Numbered from the stretch's first letter, positions 1-8,956 are shown. The stretch: DNA of 64,000 nucleotides from Solitalea agri (GCF_023914155.1 NZ_JAMWYS010000035.1:94016-158015); one strand, 5' to 3'. Notes: generated by a model not told the origin, from the sequence alone. Numbers and translations are program-made.

Positions 1-1719
1 GTCACGGACATAAGAGCCAGTAAGTGGTCCTTCCTGCATTTTTTCCATTACGCCTTTTAAAATCGATGGAATGAAGCGCGCATCAATCACTCCGCCTACA
101 ATACAGTTGTTAAAGACCAGTTTGCCTCCCCAGGCAAGCTCGTGGGTTTCTGTATCTCTCACCGGAAAATCTTTTAAGGGAGCCATTCCTTCAAAATAAG
201 GCTCTATTTTCATAAACACTTCACCAAATTGTCCGGCACCGCCTGATTGTTTTTTGTGTCGATAGGATGAATTAGCGGCTTTTTGTATGGTTTCGCGATA
301 AGGAATACGTGCCTTAATAAACTCAACCTGCATTTTATAAATATTTTCCAAACGCCATTTGGTTAATGCAAGATGCAGTTCTCCCTGACCGTGAAGAATA
401 ACCTGCTTGAGCTCCCGGTTATATTCGATCTCAATGGTCGGATCTTCCATGTGTATTTCGGCTAAAACCTCGCTCAGTTTTTCATCATCTTGTTTGTTTT
501 TGGCAATAATGGCCACCCGAACCTTGGGATTGGGAAACTTGATTGGAGCAATAGAACCAGAAGCTCCTTTTCCATTTAAAGTATGGTTGGTATAAGTATT
601 TTTGAGCTTAAGGGTACAGCCAATATCACCGACCTTTAATTTATCAACGGCATTTCGATTTTTGCCGTCAGCAATAAATAGCTGATTAAGTCGCTCAACG
701 GTATTTGTTTTCTCATTGCTAAGCTCTTGCCCAACAGAGACTTCTCCTGAAATCACTTTGAAAAATGTTAATTTACCTAAATGGGGCTCAACCAGGGTTT
801 TGAAAATGAACAAACGGGTAGGGCCTTTTGGGTCGAATGGAATTTCCTGTCCATTTTCTGATAACTCAGCTGGCATATTTATGGCACAAGGAGCAACGTT
901 ATCAATAAAGCCCATTAAACGCCCACTTCCCATATCTTTCTTTGCAGCAAGGCAGAAAACCGGAAAGACCTGATGTTTCATCATCCCAATTTTTAAACCC
1001 TCTCTCAGTTCATCTTCATCTAAATTGCCTTTCTCAAAGTAAAGCTCCATCAAACGTTCATCATTTTCGGCTGCTTTTTCAACTAATTCATTGTGAAGTT
1101 GGTCGGCAAGTTCTTTTTCTGAATCTGGAATAGGTAATTTTTCCGGTTTTCCACCCTCGGCCGGAAATTTATACATGGTCATTTTCAGAAGATCAATAAT
1201 GCAGTTAAAACTAAGTCCACTATTTACCGGATATTGCATGACAGTAACAGCAGGGCCAAAGAATTTTTTAGCTTCTTCTATGGTTTGATTAAAATTAGCT
1301 TTGTCGGAATCGAGTTGGTTTACGGCTAATATCGTTGGTTTTTGATATCGATCGATATAGTCCCACAGCAGTTCAGTCCCAACCTCAACACCATATTGGG
1401 CATTTAATAGCATAACGGCAGTATCGCAAACTCTTATGGATGATACCACTTCACCAATAAAATCATCAAGACCCGGGGTATCAATTATATTAATCTTATA
1501 GTCGCGCCATTCAGTATGTAAGGAGGTTGCGTAAACAGAGTTGCCTCGTTCGTGTTCAATTTCATGGTAGTCAGAAACGGTGCTTTTATCTTCGACCGTA
1601 CCACGTCGGTTTATTATTCCGGCTTCAAATAACATTGTTTCGGCAAGTGTAGTCTTGCCGCTTTTCGCAGAGCCAACCAGCACTACATTTTTAATGTGTT
1701 TTTCATCATAAGTTTTCAT
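1..1719 (-). CDS. EF-G paralogue (EF-G2-like), 3' end cut by window edge
   Basis: Translational GTPase of the elongation factor G family; 573 codons are present and the C-terminal end (rest of domain IV and domain V) lies left of the window. The P-loop is intact (GSAKSGKTT, residues 16-24) and domain IV starts normally (HKKQSGGAGQFG). Two G-domain motifs are altered: G3 reads DTPGLDDF with Leu84 where EF-G has the catalytic His of DTPGHVDF, and G4 reads NQLD (134-137) instead of NKxD. It is therefore probably not the housekeeping factor but the Bacteroidota EF-G2-type paralogue, whose Bacteroides member has been reported to act without GTP hydrolysis (from memory). The start is the ATG at 1717-1719. 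Family is certain; the paralogue assignment is inference. Confidence 0.9.
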   Translation of the reverse strand, partial: MKTYDEKHIKNVVLVGSAKSGKTTLAETMLFEAGIINRRGTVEDKSTVSDYHEIEHERGNSVYATSLHTEWRDYKINIIDTPGLDDFIGEVVSSIRVCDTAVMLLNAQYGVEVGTELLWDYIDRYQKPTILAVNQLDSDKANFNQTIEEAKKFFGPAVTVMQYPVNSGLSFNCIIDLLKMTMYKFPAEGGKPEKLPIPDSEKELADQLHNELVEKAAENDERLMELYFEKGNLDEDELREGLKIGMMKHQVFPVFCLAAKKDMGSGRLMGFIDNVAPCAINMPAELSENGQEIPFDPKGPTRLFIFKTLVEPHLGKLTFFKVISGEVSVGQELSNEKTNTVERLNQLFIADGKNRNAVDKLKVGDIGCTLKLKNTYTNHTLNGKGASGSIAPIKFPNPKVRVAIIAKNKQDDEKLSEVLAEIHMEDPTIEIEYNRELKQVILHGQGELHLALTKWRLENIYKMQVEFIKARIPYRETIQKAANSSYRHKKQSGGAGQFGEVFMKIEPYFEGMAPLKDFPVRDTETHELAWGGKLVFNNCIVGGVIDARFIPSILKGVMEKMQEGPLTGSYVRD

Positions 1720-2048
1720 AAAGTTTCATTTTTGGGTGGGTAAAAAGGCTTTATAAAATTTAACAGAAATGAACCGGAGATAATGAGTTGAATGGGTTGA
1801 TTTGCTGTAAATCAGAATATTAATATAATTTTAATTTTTGATTAATGAAAACACTTGATGCGTCAATTTGTGGGAGTTAAGAAATGTATTAATCAAAGAG
1901 CGTTTATCTTACCCAAGGTTACTTATAAAAACAAACTTTAATACAGTTTAATCACTTTTATTCTTAGGAATTTAATTTTAACCAAGAGTAATTATTCTGA
2001 AAATTGTTAATTTCCCCTCGTTAAATTAAAATCAAACCTTAAAAGCAA
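1720..2048. other. AT-rich divergent intergenic region
   Basis: 329 bases between the divergent EF-G-like gene and the lipoprotein at 2049. It should hold both promoters, but I see no perfect TAnnTTTG word. A small hairpin (TGATTT at 1798-1803 with AAATCA at 1809-1814) is the only structure noticed. No small ORF with coding character was seen. Confidence 0.5.
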
Positions 2049-2618
2049 ATGAAAACAACTAGCACCCTAATGCTGAAGTTAAAAACCTTTGGAATTCTGT
2101 CCATCGCTCTATTAGCGGCATCATGTTCGAATGAACTTAAATTTGTTAAAGTAAAAAGCAATGAGCCTGTTTATGTGAGAAACACTGAATCGGATAAAAA
2201 TGAGGAAGTAAGTGTTGAAAAACAAGAACAGGAAATCGTAAATACACCAGTTGCGGTTTCTTATACTGCACCTGATGGATCGGCTCAGGCATCTGAGAGT
2301 TTAACCGGACAACAAACTAGCTCAACTCGTCAATTGGTTCGTGAAGAAATGAGTAAGAATGCTGCTTTCAGAAAATTGTCTGCTACTCAACAAGAAAAAG
2401 TTGAGAAACTAATTGCTAAACGGGTAGATAAAGTGGTAGCTAAAAAGAAAGCTTCACCAGCTCCTGCTCCAAGTGTTGAGTTCAGCCGAATTATGCTTAT
2501 TGGTTTGATTATTTTGCTAGCAGGTATTATATTAGGTGCTATAGTAGGGGGATTAGGTTGGTTGGCCTTTGTGGTGGGTTTGGGTCTAATCGTTTACGGA
2601 TTGATCATTCAGTTATAA
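2049..2618 (+). CDS. hypothetical lipoprotein with C-terminal membrane segments
   Basis: 189 aa of unknown function. The N-terminus has a lipoprotein signal ending in a lipobox (LLAASC, about residues 21-26). A charged, probably helical middle part (about 95-130, rich in Lys, Glu and Ala) follows, then a short Ala-Pro linker (SPAPAPS) and two hydrophobic glycine-rich stretches at about 147-188 (ILLAGIILGAIVGGLGW and LAFVVGLGLIVYGLII) that look like membrane helices. A lipid anchor plus C-terminal helices is unusual for an outer-membrane lipoprotein and suggests inner-membrane retention. It is monocistronic and closed by the hairpin at 2641-2680. No named family recognised. Confidence 0.75.
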   Translation: MKTTSTLMLKLKTFGILSIALLAASCSNELKFVKVKSNEPVYVRNTESDKNEEVSVEKQEQEIVNTPVAVSYTAPDGSAQASESLTGQQTSSTRQLVREEMSKNAAFRKLSATQQEKVEKLIAKRVDKVVAKKKASPAPAPSVEFSRIMLIGLIILLAGIILGAIVGGLGWLAFVVGLGLIVYGLIIQL

Positions 2619-2640
2619 TAAATAAGATATCTTTTAATGA

Positions 2641-2680
2641 AAAAGGACCTTGCCGATTAAACTGGCAAGGTCCTTTTTTT
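2641..2680. terminator. bidirectional intrinsic terminator
   Basis: Perfect stem: AAAAGGACCTTGCC at 2641-2654 pairs with GGCAAGGTCCTTTT starting at 2664, around a 9-nt loop, with an A-tract before and a T-tract after. It lies between the convergent lipoprotein gene and argH and can serve both. Confidence 0.9.
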
Positions 2681-2694
2681 ATATAACGAATATT

Positions 2695-4026
2695 TTATTT
2701 TATTAATGATTTAATAGCAGTATCCACTTTTTCGAAATCAAAGCCTTTTATAACTTTTTCCATTTCAGCTTTAATTCTATCGGTACAAAGGTTGCCAATG
2801 CTTCCCTCATGAGTATGATGGATATTCTCCGGAACTTCAAAGTTGCCATCTTCTATTGCCAAACCCACGTTTTTGTATGCTTCGCGAAAAGGAACACCTT
2901 CCAGTACCTGGTTATTCACTACTTCAACGCTGAAAATGTACTTATACTTTTCATCTTGGGTAATACCGTCTTTACAGGTAATGTGCTGCAACATGTAATT
3001 ACAGATTTGCAAGCAATCTGTTAATTCTTCGAAGGCAGGAATAATCAGTGCCTTGGTGATCTGCATATCGCGGAAATAGCCAGATGGTAAGTTGTTGGTA
3101 AGCAAGGTAAGGTCGTTAGGTAAACCCTGTAGCTTATTGCATTTAGCCCGTATTAATTCAAAAACATCCGGATTCTTTTTATGCGGCATAATGCTCGATC
3201 CGGTTGTTAAATGATCAGGGAAGCTGATAAAGCCAAAGTTTTGACTGATATATAAGCAAACATCATAGGCGAATTTTGACAAAGTAGCGGCTACTGAAGC
3301 TAATGCCATTGCAACAATCTTTTCAGATTTGCCGCGCGTCATTTGAGCATACACCACATTGTGGTTCAATGCACCAAAGCCGAGTAGTTCAGTCGTCATA
3401 CTTCGGTTTAATGGGAAAGATGAGCCATAACCTGCAGCTGATCCTAATGGATTTTTATTCGCCACTTTATAGGCCGCTAGCAATAACTCCATATCATCCA
3501 CTAATGATTCGGCATAAGCCCCAAACCACAAGCCAAACGATGATGGCATGGCAATCTGAAGGTGGGTATAACCAGGGATCAATTTTTCTTTATGCTCTTC
3601 ACTTAGCTTTTGAAGTGTTCCGAAAAGCTGTTCCACCAGCAATACGATTTGTTTTAACTCATTACGGAGGTATTGCTTAATATCAACCAAAACCTGATCG
3701 TTGCGAGATCGGCCACTATGAATTTTCTTTCCGGCTTCACCAATTCGTTGTGTTAACAGGTATTCAACCTGAGAGTGAACATCTTCCACGCCGTCTTCAA
3801 TTTTAAACTCACCGCGCTCAATCTCCCCATAAATCTTAACGAGTTCTTTTTTTAAAGTTGAAAGATCATCGTTGCTCAAAAGTCCGATGCTTTCGAGCAT
3901 CGTGATATGGGCAATTGATCCCAGCACATCAAAAGGTGCCAGGTACATATCCAGTTCGCGGTCGTTGCCTACGGTAAATTGTTCTACTTCTTTTTGTACG
4001 TTGGTGTTTTTAGCCCAGAGTTTCAT
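2695..4026 (-). CDS. argH: argininosuccinate lyase
   Basis: Last step of arginine synthesis: splits argininosuccinate into arginine and fumarate in the cytosol. 443 aa, usual length. Fumarase/ASL superfamily signature GSSIMPHKKNP at about 276-286; GRSRNDQ (105-111) and GYTHLQ (152-157) are the other conserved blocks. An in-frame TTG at 4071 would add 15 residues encoded by an intergenic inverted repeat; the ATG at 4024-4026 (MKLWAKN) fits the family start, so I chose it. It is the last gene of the arginine operon and ends at the terminator 2641-2680. Confidence 0.97.
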   Translation of the reverse strand: MKLWAKNTNVQKEVEQFTVGNDRELDMYLAPFDVLGSIAHITMLESIGLLSNDDLSTLKKELVKIYGEIERGEFKIEDGVEDVHSQVEYLLTQRIGEAGKKIHSGRSRNDQVLVDIKQYLRNELKQIVLLVEQLFGTLQKLSEEHKEKLIPGYTHLQIAMPSSFGLWFGAYAESLVDDMELLLAAYKVANKNPLGSAAGYGSSFPLNRSMTTELLGFGALNHNVVYAQMTRGKSEKIVAMALASVAATLSKFAYDVCLYISQNFGFISFPDHLTTGSSIMPHKKNPDVFELIRAKCNKLQGLPNDLTLLTNNLPSGYFRDMQITKALIIPAFEELTDCLQICNYMLQHITCKDGITQDEKYKYIFSVEVVNNQVLEGVPFREAYKNVGLAIEDGNFEVPENIHHTHEGSIGNLCTDRIKAEMEKVIKGFDFEKVDTAIKSLIK

Positions 4027-4052
4027 TTTTAGTATTGAGATATGCGATGTGC

Positions 4053-4171
4053 GATGTGAGATTTGGGACAAAATTCTCGCCTCTACATGCTCATAGCGAA
4101 TAATTGTTAATATTTGAAAAGATGGAAAATGCGATGGATATTCTCAAATCTAAAATCCCACTTCTCACATC
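4053..4171. repeat. imperfect intergenic inverted repeat
   Basis: Between the methyltransferase and argH. Arm 4053-4068 (GATGTGAGATTTGGGA) pairs with 4156-4171 at 14 of 16 positions. The arms contain short reiterated words such as GCGATGT repeated in tandem. The same architecture with different words occurs at other junctions of this operon. Confidence 0.7.
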
Positions 4172-4990
4172 TTATGAAGTATATGCTTTTGCCTGCACAA
4201 ATGAGTAGAAGAAAACTGCATTTGGGTTTTTGGCCACGGCCTTCATTTCTTCCTTTACCTTTTCGGCTACTTCTTTTTCTACATAGCCCGAGTCGATCAG
4301 GTTAGGCATACCACTCATGAGTAGATCTGCCCAGAAATTGATCATTTCTGCCCGTTTCCCTGGTTGACGATTATCTAAATGAATGGTTTTAACAGTAGTT
4401 TGAATATTGGTATAACCTACGCTCTGCAGCATATTGCCTAATTTGGCTCCAATAAACGGATCACCACCCATATCGTACTGTAGATCATTAAAACGCATCC
4501 AATACTGCCAGGTATTAGGAGAATATGGGTCGAGGAAAAAACTCGAATTCAATACCTCCGTTAGATAAATCACACTACCCGGCTTAAGAACCCTTCGCAG
4601 CTCTGAAAGCACTTTTACCGAATTCGGAATATGTTCCAAAACCCAGCAAAGAAAGGCGCCGTCAAATTTATTGTTAGAGCTAAAATCCATATCAGTGGCA
4701 TCCATCTGCAAAATTTCGAATCGATCTTTCGCTACCGGATTATCACCAAGGAACTTTTTAGCGGTTTCTATTTGCGTTTCAGAAAAATCAATACACGTTA
4801 ACTGAGGGTTCGGAAATCGGCGCAATAATATTTCTGTTTGCGCTCCTACACCACTTCCAACTTCTAATAAATTCTCAACAGAAGAAAGATCGATATCGGC
4901 ATAGATATAGTTTTCGAGGAAACGCGCCTGACGCATCAGTCGTTCTTGCTCTGTTTTTGAGAATCCGTGTAAGTATTTTTCTTTAAGCAT
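4172..4990 (-). CDS. class I SAM-dependent methyltransferase
   Basis: 272 aa, Methyltransf_11/25-type Rossmann fold. Motif I is LLEVGSGVGAQ (41-51), followed by an acidic ribose-binding strand end (TCIDFSE, about 65-71) and MDATDM (about 94-99), then FLCWVLEHIPN (motif IV/post). Substrate unknown; the fold resembles small-molecule (UbiE/ubiquinone-like) methyltransferases rather than RNA or DNA enzymes. It sits inside the arginine operon between argE and argH, with inverted repeats on both sides, but nothing in the sequence shows a role in arginine metabolism. Start is the ATG at 4988-4990. Confidence 0.85.
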   Translation of the reverse strand: MLKEKYLHGFSKTEQERLMRQARFLENYIYADIDLSSVENLLEVGSGVGAQTEILLRRFPNPQLTCIDFSETQIETAKKFLGDNPVAKDRFEILQMDATDMDFSSNNKFDGAFLCWVLEHIPNSVKVLSELRRVLKPGSVIYLTEVLNSSFFLDPYSPNTWQYWMRFNDLQYDMGGDPFIGAKLGNMLQSVGYTNIQTTVKTIHLDNRQPGKRAEMINFWADLLMSGMPNLIDSGYVEKEVAEKVKEEMKAVAKNPNAVFFYSFVQAKAYTS

Positions 4991-4991
4991 A

Positions 4992-5064
4992 AGGTTAAGA
5001 GTTGTGGGTTATATGTTCTAAGTTAAATAATTTATTTAACCGATAACTCATAACTCGTAACCGG
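4992..5064. repeat. imperfect intergenic inverted repeat
   Basis: Fills the argE-methyltransferase junction. The arms at about 4993-5017 and 5039-5063 pair at roughly 20 of 25 positions around an AT-rich loop, and each arm repeats a GAGTTATGAGTTAT-like word. In the mRNA it would form a long stem directly after the argE stop codon. Confidence 0.7.
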
Positions 5065-5067
5065 CAA

Positions 5068-6129
5068 TCAGGCTATTACTCTTTCCAAAATCTGGATATA
5101 AAGGTCGATACCTTCTTCAATTTCACTTAAATAGATATACTCATCTGCTGTATGTGAACGTGCTGAATCACCCGGTCCAAGTTTTAATGAAGGGACAGGA
5201 ATAAGCGCCTGATCAGAAGTAGTTGGCGACCCATAAGTTGTTCTTCCTAAAACTAATCCTGATTGTACAATAGGATGAGATTCAGGAATAGATGATGAAC
5301 GCATGCGCATTGAACGAGGTGTTACTTCGCTGCCAACATTAGCCCGTATGGTCTCCAATAATTCTTCATGGGTGTATTGTTCAGTTACTCTAACATCAAT
5401 AGTAAACTCACATCTATCCGGAACCACATTATGTTGCGAACCGGCATGAATAATGGTTACACTCATCTTTATCGGTCCCATAAAAGGCGATACTTTTGGG
5501 AACTGATAAGTGCTCAGCCACTGAATATCTTTTATTGCCTTGTAAATAGCATTATCGCCTTCTTCACGCGCAGCATGCCCTGACTTTCCATAGGCCACAC
5601 AATCACAAACCATTAAACCTTTTTCGGCAATGGCCAAATGCATTTGAGTGGGTTCGCCCACTATGGCAAATTCAACAGGTCCAAGCTCAGGTACAATTAA
5701 TTCGATGCCATTATAGCCCGAAATCTCTTCTTCGGCAGAAGCTGCAAAGGCAACATTGTATTTCAAATCTTCTTTATCATGATAATAAAGGAAGGTTGCC
5801 ATTAATGATACCAGACATCCACCCGCGTCGTTGCTACCTAGTCCAAATAGTTTTCCATCTTCCACGATTGGATTAAATGGATCTTTGGTATAGCCTTTAT
5901 TTGGTTTTACCGTATCGTGATGTGAATTCAGTAAAACCGTTGGTTTTTTGGGGTCGTAATGTTTATTAAAGGCCCAGATGTTATGAATTTTTCGGAATGT
6001 GAAAACGCCTCGTTCTTTCAGAAAAGACTCAATAACATCGCCCGTAATATTTTCTTCCTTGCTAAACGATTGAATAGAGATCAGTTTTTTCAAGAGCTCT
6101 ATCGCATCGTGCTTAAGTTGGTGAGTCAT
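5068..6129 (-). CDS. argE: M20-family deacylase, N-acyl-ornithine/citrulline deacetylase (ArgE-type)
   Basis: Zinc amidohydrolase expected to remove the N-acyl group late in arginine synthesis. Because this operon encodes an acylornithine transcarbamylase, the likely substrate is N-acetyl- or N-succinyl-citrulline rather than acetylornithine. M20 landmarks: SHHDTV with His70 and Asp72, bridging Asp101 in GSNDAGG, acidic pair in SAEEEISG (about 131-138), and a C-terminal His in SARSHTADE. 353 aa, slightly short for the family but with the dimerisation insert present in the middle. Closest relatives include DapE, so the substrate rests on operon context. Confidence 0.9.
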   Translation of the reverse strand: MTHQLKHDAIELLKKLISIQSFSKEENITGDVIESFLKERGVFTFRKIHNIWAFNKHYDPKKPTVLLNSHHDTVKPNKGYTKDPFNPIVEDGKLFGLGSNDAGGCLVSLMATFLYYHDKEDLKYNVAFAASAEEEISGYNGIELIVPELGPVEFAIVGEPTQMHLAIAEKGLMVCDCVAYGKSGHAAREEGDNAIYKAIKDIQWLSTYQFPKVSPFMGPIKMSVTIIHAGSQHNVVPDRCEFTIDVRVTEQYTHEELLETIRANVGSEVTPRSMRMRSSSIPESHPIVQSGLVLGRTTYGSPTTSDQALIPVPSLKLGPGDSARSHTADEYIYLSEIEEGIDLYIQILERVIA

Positions 6130-6231
6130 TTTAGTATACTTTATAACATCGATCGTTAAAAAACGAACGATCTCTAAATTTCAAATTGGTTCTTATTTAG
6201 TTTAATAGATTTCCCTAATGGGACTGCAAAA

Positions 6232-7050
6232 CTAAGAATCCTTTGAATATAGTCCACCTGCTTTTATTGCAGAAGTTCGAATCCCTTTAATAAGTGCTGA
6301 ACTGAAACCCTGATGCTCCATTTCGTTTAATCCGGCAATGGTACATCCACGAGGAGAAGTAACTTTATCAATTTCACGCTCAGGGTGAGCTCCTTCCTTA
6401 GCTAATAATGCAGCAGCACCTTTAGCAGTTTGAACGGCCATGTTAAGCGCCTCTTCGGCATGGAACCCAATTTCAACACCACCTTGCATAGCAGCACGAA
6501 TTGAACGAAGGAAGAACGCAATGCCACAGGCACATAATGCAGTGGCTGATGTCATCAGCTCTTCTTTAATTTCCTGGGTTATTCCAACGGTATTAAAGAT
6601 ATCAAACACCAACTCTTTACGCTCAGTGCTAACTCCGTCAAAAGCGATGCAGGTCATTGATTCACCAACAGATATAGCGGTATTTGGCATTGCACGAACT
6701 ACAGCAGGAGATTTACCCAAATTGTCTTTAATGTCTTGAATTGAAACCCCAGTAACGAGCGAAACGATTAACTGATTCTCATTTACCTGATCTTTAATTT
6801 CAGCCAATAAACCATTTAATTGCTGAGGTAGAATACCTAAAACCACAATATCTGCTGATTTTACAGCCTCGTTGTTGTTATTAGTGATTTTATAACCTTG
6901 GATAGAATAGGGCTGTAAGGCACCAAGATTACGACGGGTAATGGTAATTTGACCAGGTTGATAACTGCCTGATTTTACAAGTCCTTTGGCCAAAGCAAGG
7001 CCAATGTTTCCACCACCTAAGATGGCAATGTTAAGGTTGTTAGTTGACAT
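6232..7050 (-). CDS. proC: pyrroline-5-carboxylate reductase
   Basis: Reduces 1-pyrroline-5-carboxylate to proline with NAD(P)H. 272 aa, normal length. N-terminal Rossmann motif ILGGGNIGLALAKGL (about 9-23), then VRAMPNTAISVGES typical of ProC, and the C-terminal helical dimerisation part containing VTSPRGCTIAGLNEME (family: P-GGTT-GL). Its place inside the arginine operon joins proline and arginine synthesis, both drawing on glutamate semialdehyde chemistry, and is common in Bacteroidota. A 6-bp hairpin (GAAGTT/AACTTC) lies just upstream in the argB-proC gap. Confidence 0.95.
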   Translation of the reverse strand: MSTNNLNIAILGGGNIGLALAKGLVKSGSYQPGQITITRRNLGALQPYSIQGYKITNNNNEAVKSADIVVLGILPQQLNGLLAEIKDQVNENQLIVSLVTGVSIQDIKDNLGKSPAVVRAMPNTAISVGESMTCIAFDGVSTERKELVFDIFNTVGITQEIKEELMTSATALCACGIAFFLRSIRAAMQGGVEIGFHAEEALNMAVQTAKGAAALLAKEGAHPEREIDKVTSPRGCTIAGLNEMEHQGFSSALIKGIRTSAIKAGGLYSKDS

Positions 7051-7117
7051 AAAGTAAAGTTTCTGAAGTTAGTTACAACTTCATTCGGGTTTAGCGTTGG
7101 TGGCGCATAGGAGAGCT

Positions 7118-7903
7118 TTATGAAATTTTGGTCCCCGTATTTTTTGAGTCGTTGATCAGCGTTGGCAACCCATCAGCATGCATAATGTAAACTGATGAAA
7201 CTCCTTTGTCAATCGCTGCAAATGCATTGTCAAGTTTAGGAATCATTCCGGCTATAACAACTCCTTTTTCTTTTAATTCAGCAAAGTAAGGCTTGCTGAT
7301 TTCCTGAATCACTTTCTCTTCAGCATCTAATACACCGTCTTTTTCGAAACAATAGATCAGATTTACGTTGAAATGCTTTGATAATGATACCGCAACCGTT
7401 GATGCAATAGTGTCGGCATTTGTATTAAGCATATTACCCTGCTGGTCGTGTGTTAATGGAGCCAAAATAGGGGATAAGCCACTTTTTAATAATGCCGAAA
7501 GTACAACTCCATCCATTTTTTCCTCTTCAACATCGCCTACAAAGCCATAATCAATTTCTTTAACAGGGCGTTTATGAGCAGGGATAATATTTGCATCAGC
7601 GCCAGTTAAACCAATAGCATTGCATCCTTTGGACTGTAATTTGGCAACCAGATTTTTATTTATCAAACCTGCATACACCATTGTTACGATCTTCAAGGTT
7701 TCAGTATCGGTAATTCGACGGCCATCAACCATTTTAGCTTCAATGCCTAAACCTTTACTGATTTCGGTGGCTACTTTGCCGCCTCCGTGTATTAAGACTT
7801 TTAATCCTTTTAGTTGAGCAAAATCGGTTAAGAAAGTAGTAAGCTTGCTTTCGTTGTCGATGATATTTCCGCCTACTTTTATAATGTTGACTGTTTGTTG
7901 CAT
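7118..7903 (-). CDS. argB: N-acylglutamate kinase (acetylglutamate kinase family)
   Basis: Phosphorylates N-acyl-glutamate in the second step of arginine synthesis. 261 aa. Amino-acid-kinase landmarks: IIKVGGNIID near the start, HGGGK in the nucleotide/phosphate loop (about 38-42), and NADTIASTVA in the C-terminal half. The long frame opens at a TTG at 7960, but that stretch is an intergenic repeat; the ATG at 7901-7903 (MQQTVNIIKVGG) matches family starts. It lacks the N-terminal helix of arginine-inhibited kinases, which suggests a short, arginine-insensitive form. The natural substrate may be N-succinylglutamate (see ArgF'). Confidence 0.95.
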   Translation of the reverse strand: MQQTVNIIKVGGNIIDNESKLTTFLTDFAQLKGLKVLIHGGGKVATEISKGLGIEAKMVDGRRITDTETLKIVTMVYAGLINKNLVAKLQSKGCNAIGLTGADANIIPAHKRPVKEIDYGFVGDVEEEKMDGVVLSALLKSGLSPILAPLTHDQQGNMLNTNADTIASTVAVSLSKHFNVNLIYCFEKDGVLDAEEKVIQEISKPYFAELKEKGVVIAGMIPKLDNAFAAIDKGVSSVYIMHADGLPTLINDSKNTGTKIS

Positions 7904-7913
7904 GCAAAATAAA

Positions 7914-7989
7914 TAATTGAATGAGTGAATAATTAGACGAGAAAATATCTTAGAACCCAATCATTCCCTCATTCTGTCATCCATTCATT
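7914..7989. repeat. imperfect intergenic inverted repeat
   Basis: argF'-argB junction. GAATGAGTGAAT-like words on the left (7914-7933) are answered by reiterated CATTC words on the right (7959-7989: TCATTCCCTCATTC, then CCATTCATT). Pairing is imperfect and several registers are possible. Confidence 0.55.
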
Positions 7990-7990
7990 T

Positions 7991-8956
7991 TTATAACTTG
8001 TTTCCTTCGATTAACTTTTTAAGCACGGTTTGCGCAGCAAATACTCGGTTGCCCGCTTCATGAATTACCAATGAGTTATTACCGTCGAGTATATCATTGC
8101 CGAGCTCCAATCCACGACGAACCGGCAAACAATGCATTACTTTAGCATTATCGGTTAATTTTAACTTTTCGTTGTCCATCATCCATCCTTTCCCGTCAGA
8201 TAAGATTTCACCGTATTTGTTGTAGCTGGACCAATTTTTCACATAAACGAAATCGGCATTTTTTAAGGCCTCATCCTGGTTTGTATTGATCATAGCTCCT
8301 TTTGTAAACTCTTCGGCCAGTTCATAGCCTTCAGGATGTGTGATCACAAAGTCAACCATATCTAATTCCTGTGCTTTAACCATCCATTCTGAAAATGAAT
8401 TTGATACAGCTTGCGGTAATGGTTTTACATGCGGGGCCCAGGTTAAAACCACTTTTGGTTTTGGCTTGGTAGCATGTTCTTTTATGGTAATTAAGTCGGC
8501 AAAGCTTTGTAACGGGTGAAGGGTTGCGCTTTCAAGAGAAACCACCGGAACACCACAGTATTTAATAAACTTGTTAAGCACTTCCTCGCTGTAGTCCTCA
8601 TGTCGGTCTTTCAAATTTGGAAAACAGCGTAAGCCTAAAATATCGCAGTATTGCCCTAATACGGCAGCGGCCTCTTTAATGTGCTCAACGGAGTAACCGT
8701 CCATTATCACATTATCATTCATTTCCAGACGCCAGCCTTCTTTGTCCATGTTAATAACCATGGTATTCATCCCAAGGTTCATTGCGGCTTTTTGCGTGCT
8801 CATACGTGTACGCAAACTTGGATTTAAAAACACTAGACCCAGTGTTTTTTGTCCTCCAATATCAACGAAACCCTGAGGATCTGCTTTAATTTTTAGCGCC
8901 TCATCAACCCATTTCTTTAGGTCGGTAACATCGTTTACTGATGTGAAATGTTTCAT
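7991..8956 (-). CDS. argF': N-acylornithine carbamoyltransferase (ArgF'; residue 90 points to N-succinylornithine)
   Basis: Transfers the carbamoyl group from carbamoyl phosphate to an N-acyl-ornithine. 321 aa. Carbamoyl-phosphate loop FLNPSLRTR (43-51; SxRTR type), HPLQ (147-150) and HCLPVR (275-280). The long MDGYSVEHIKEA segment (85-96) is diagnostic of the acetyl/succinylornithine branch rather than ordinary OTCase. Residue 90 is Val. At this position Xanthomonas acetylornithine enzyme has Glu92 and Bacteroides fragilis succinylornithine enzyme has Pro90; replacing Glu92 with Pro, Ser, Val or Ala is reported to convert acetyl to succinyl specificity. The substrate is therefore inferred to be N-succinylornithine. 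Confidence 0.93.
   Translation of the reverse strand: MKHFTSVNDVTDLKKWVDEALKIKADPQGFVDIGGQKTLGLVFLNPSLRTRMSTQKAAMNLGMNTMVINMDKEGWRLEMNDNVIMDGYSVEHIKEAAAVLGQYCDILGLRCFPNLKDRHEDYSEEVLNKFIKYCGVPVVSLESATLHPLQSFADLITIKEHATKPKPKVVLTWAPHVKPLPQAVSNSFSEWMVKAQELDMVDFVITHPEGYELAEEFTKGAMINTNQDEALKNADFVYVKNWSSYNKYGEILSDGKGWMMDNEKLKLTDNAKVMHCLPVRRGLELGNDILDGNNSLVIHEAGNRVFAAQTVLKKLIEGNKL

Noticed and set aside
4027..4071. N-terminal extension of ArgH from a TTG
   Set aside because: The 15 added residues are encoded by an intergenic inverted-repeat region and no homologue start pattern fits; ATG at 4026 does.
7904..7960. N-terminal extension of ArgB from a TTG
   Set aside because: It precedes the family start MQQTVNIIKVGG and lies in a repeat-filled gap.
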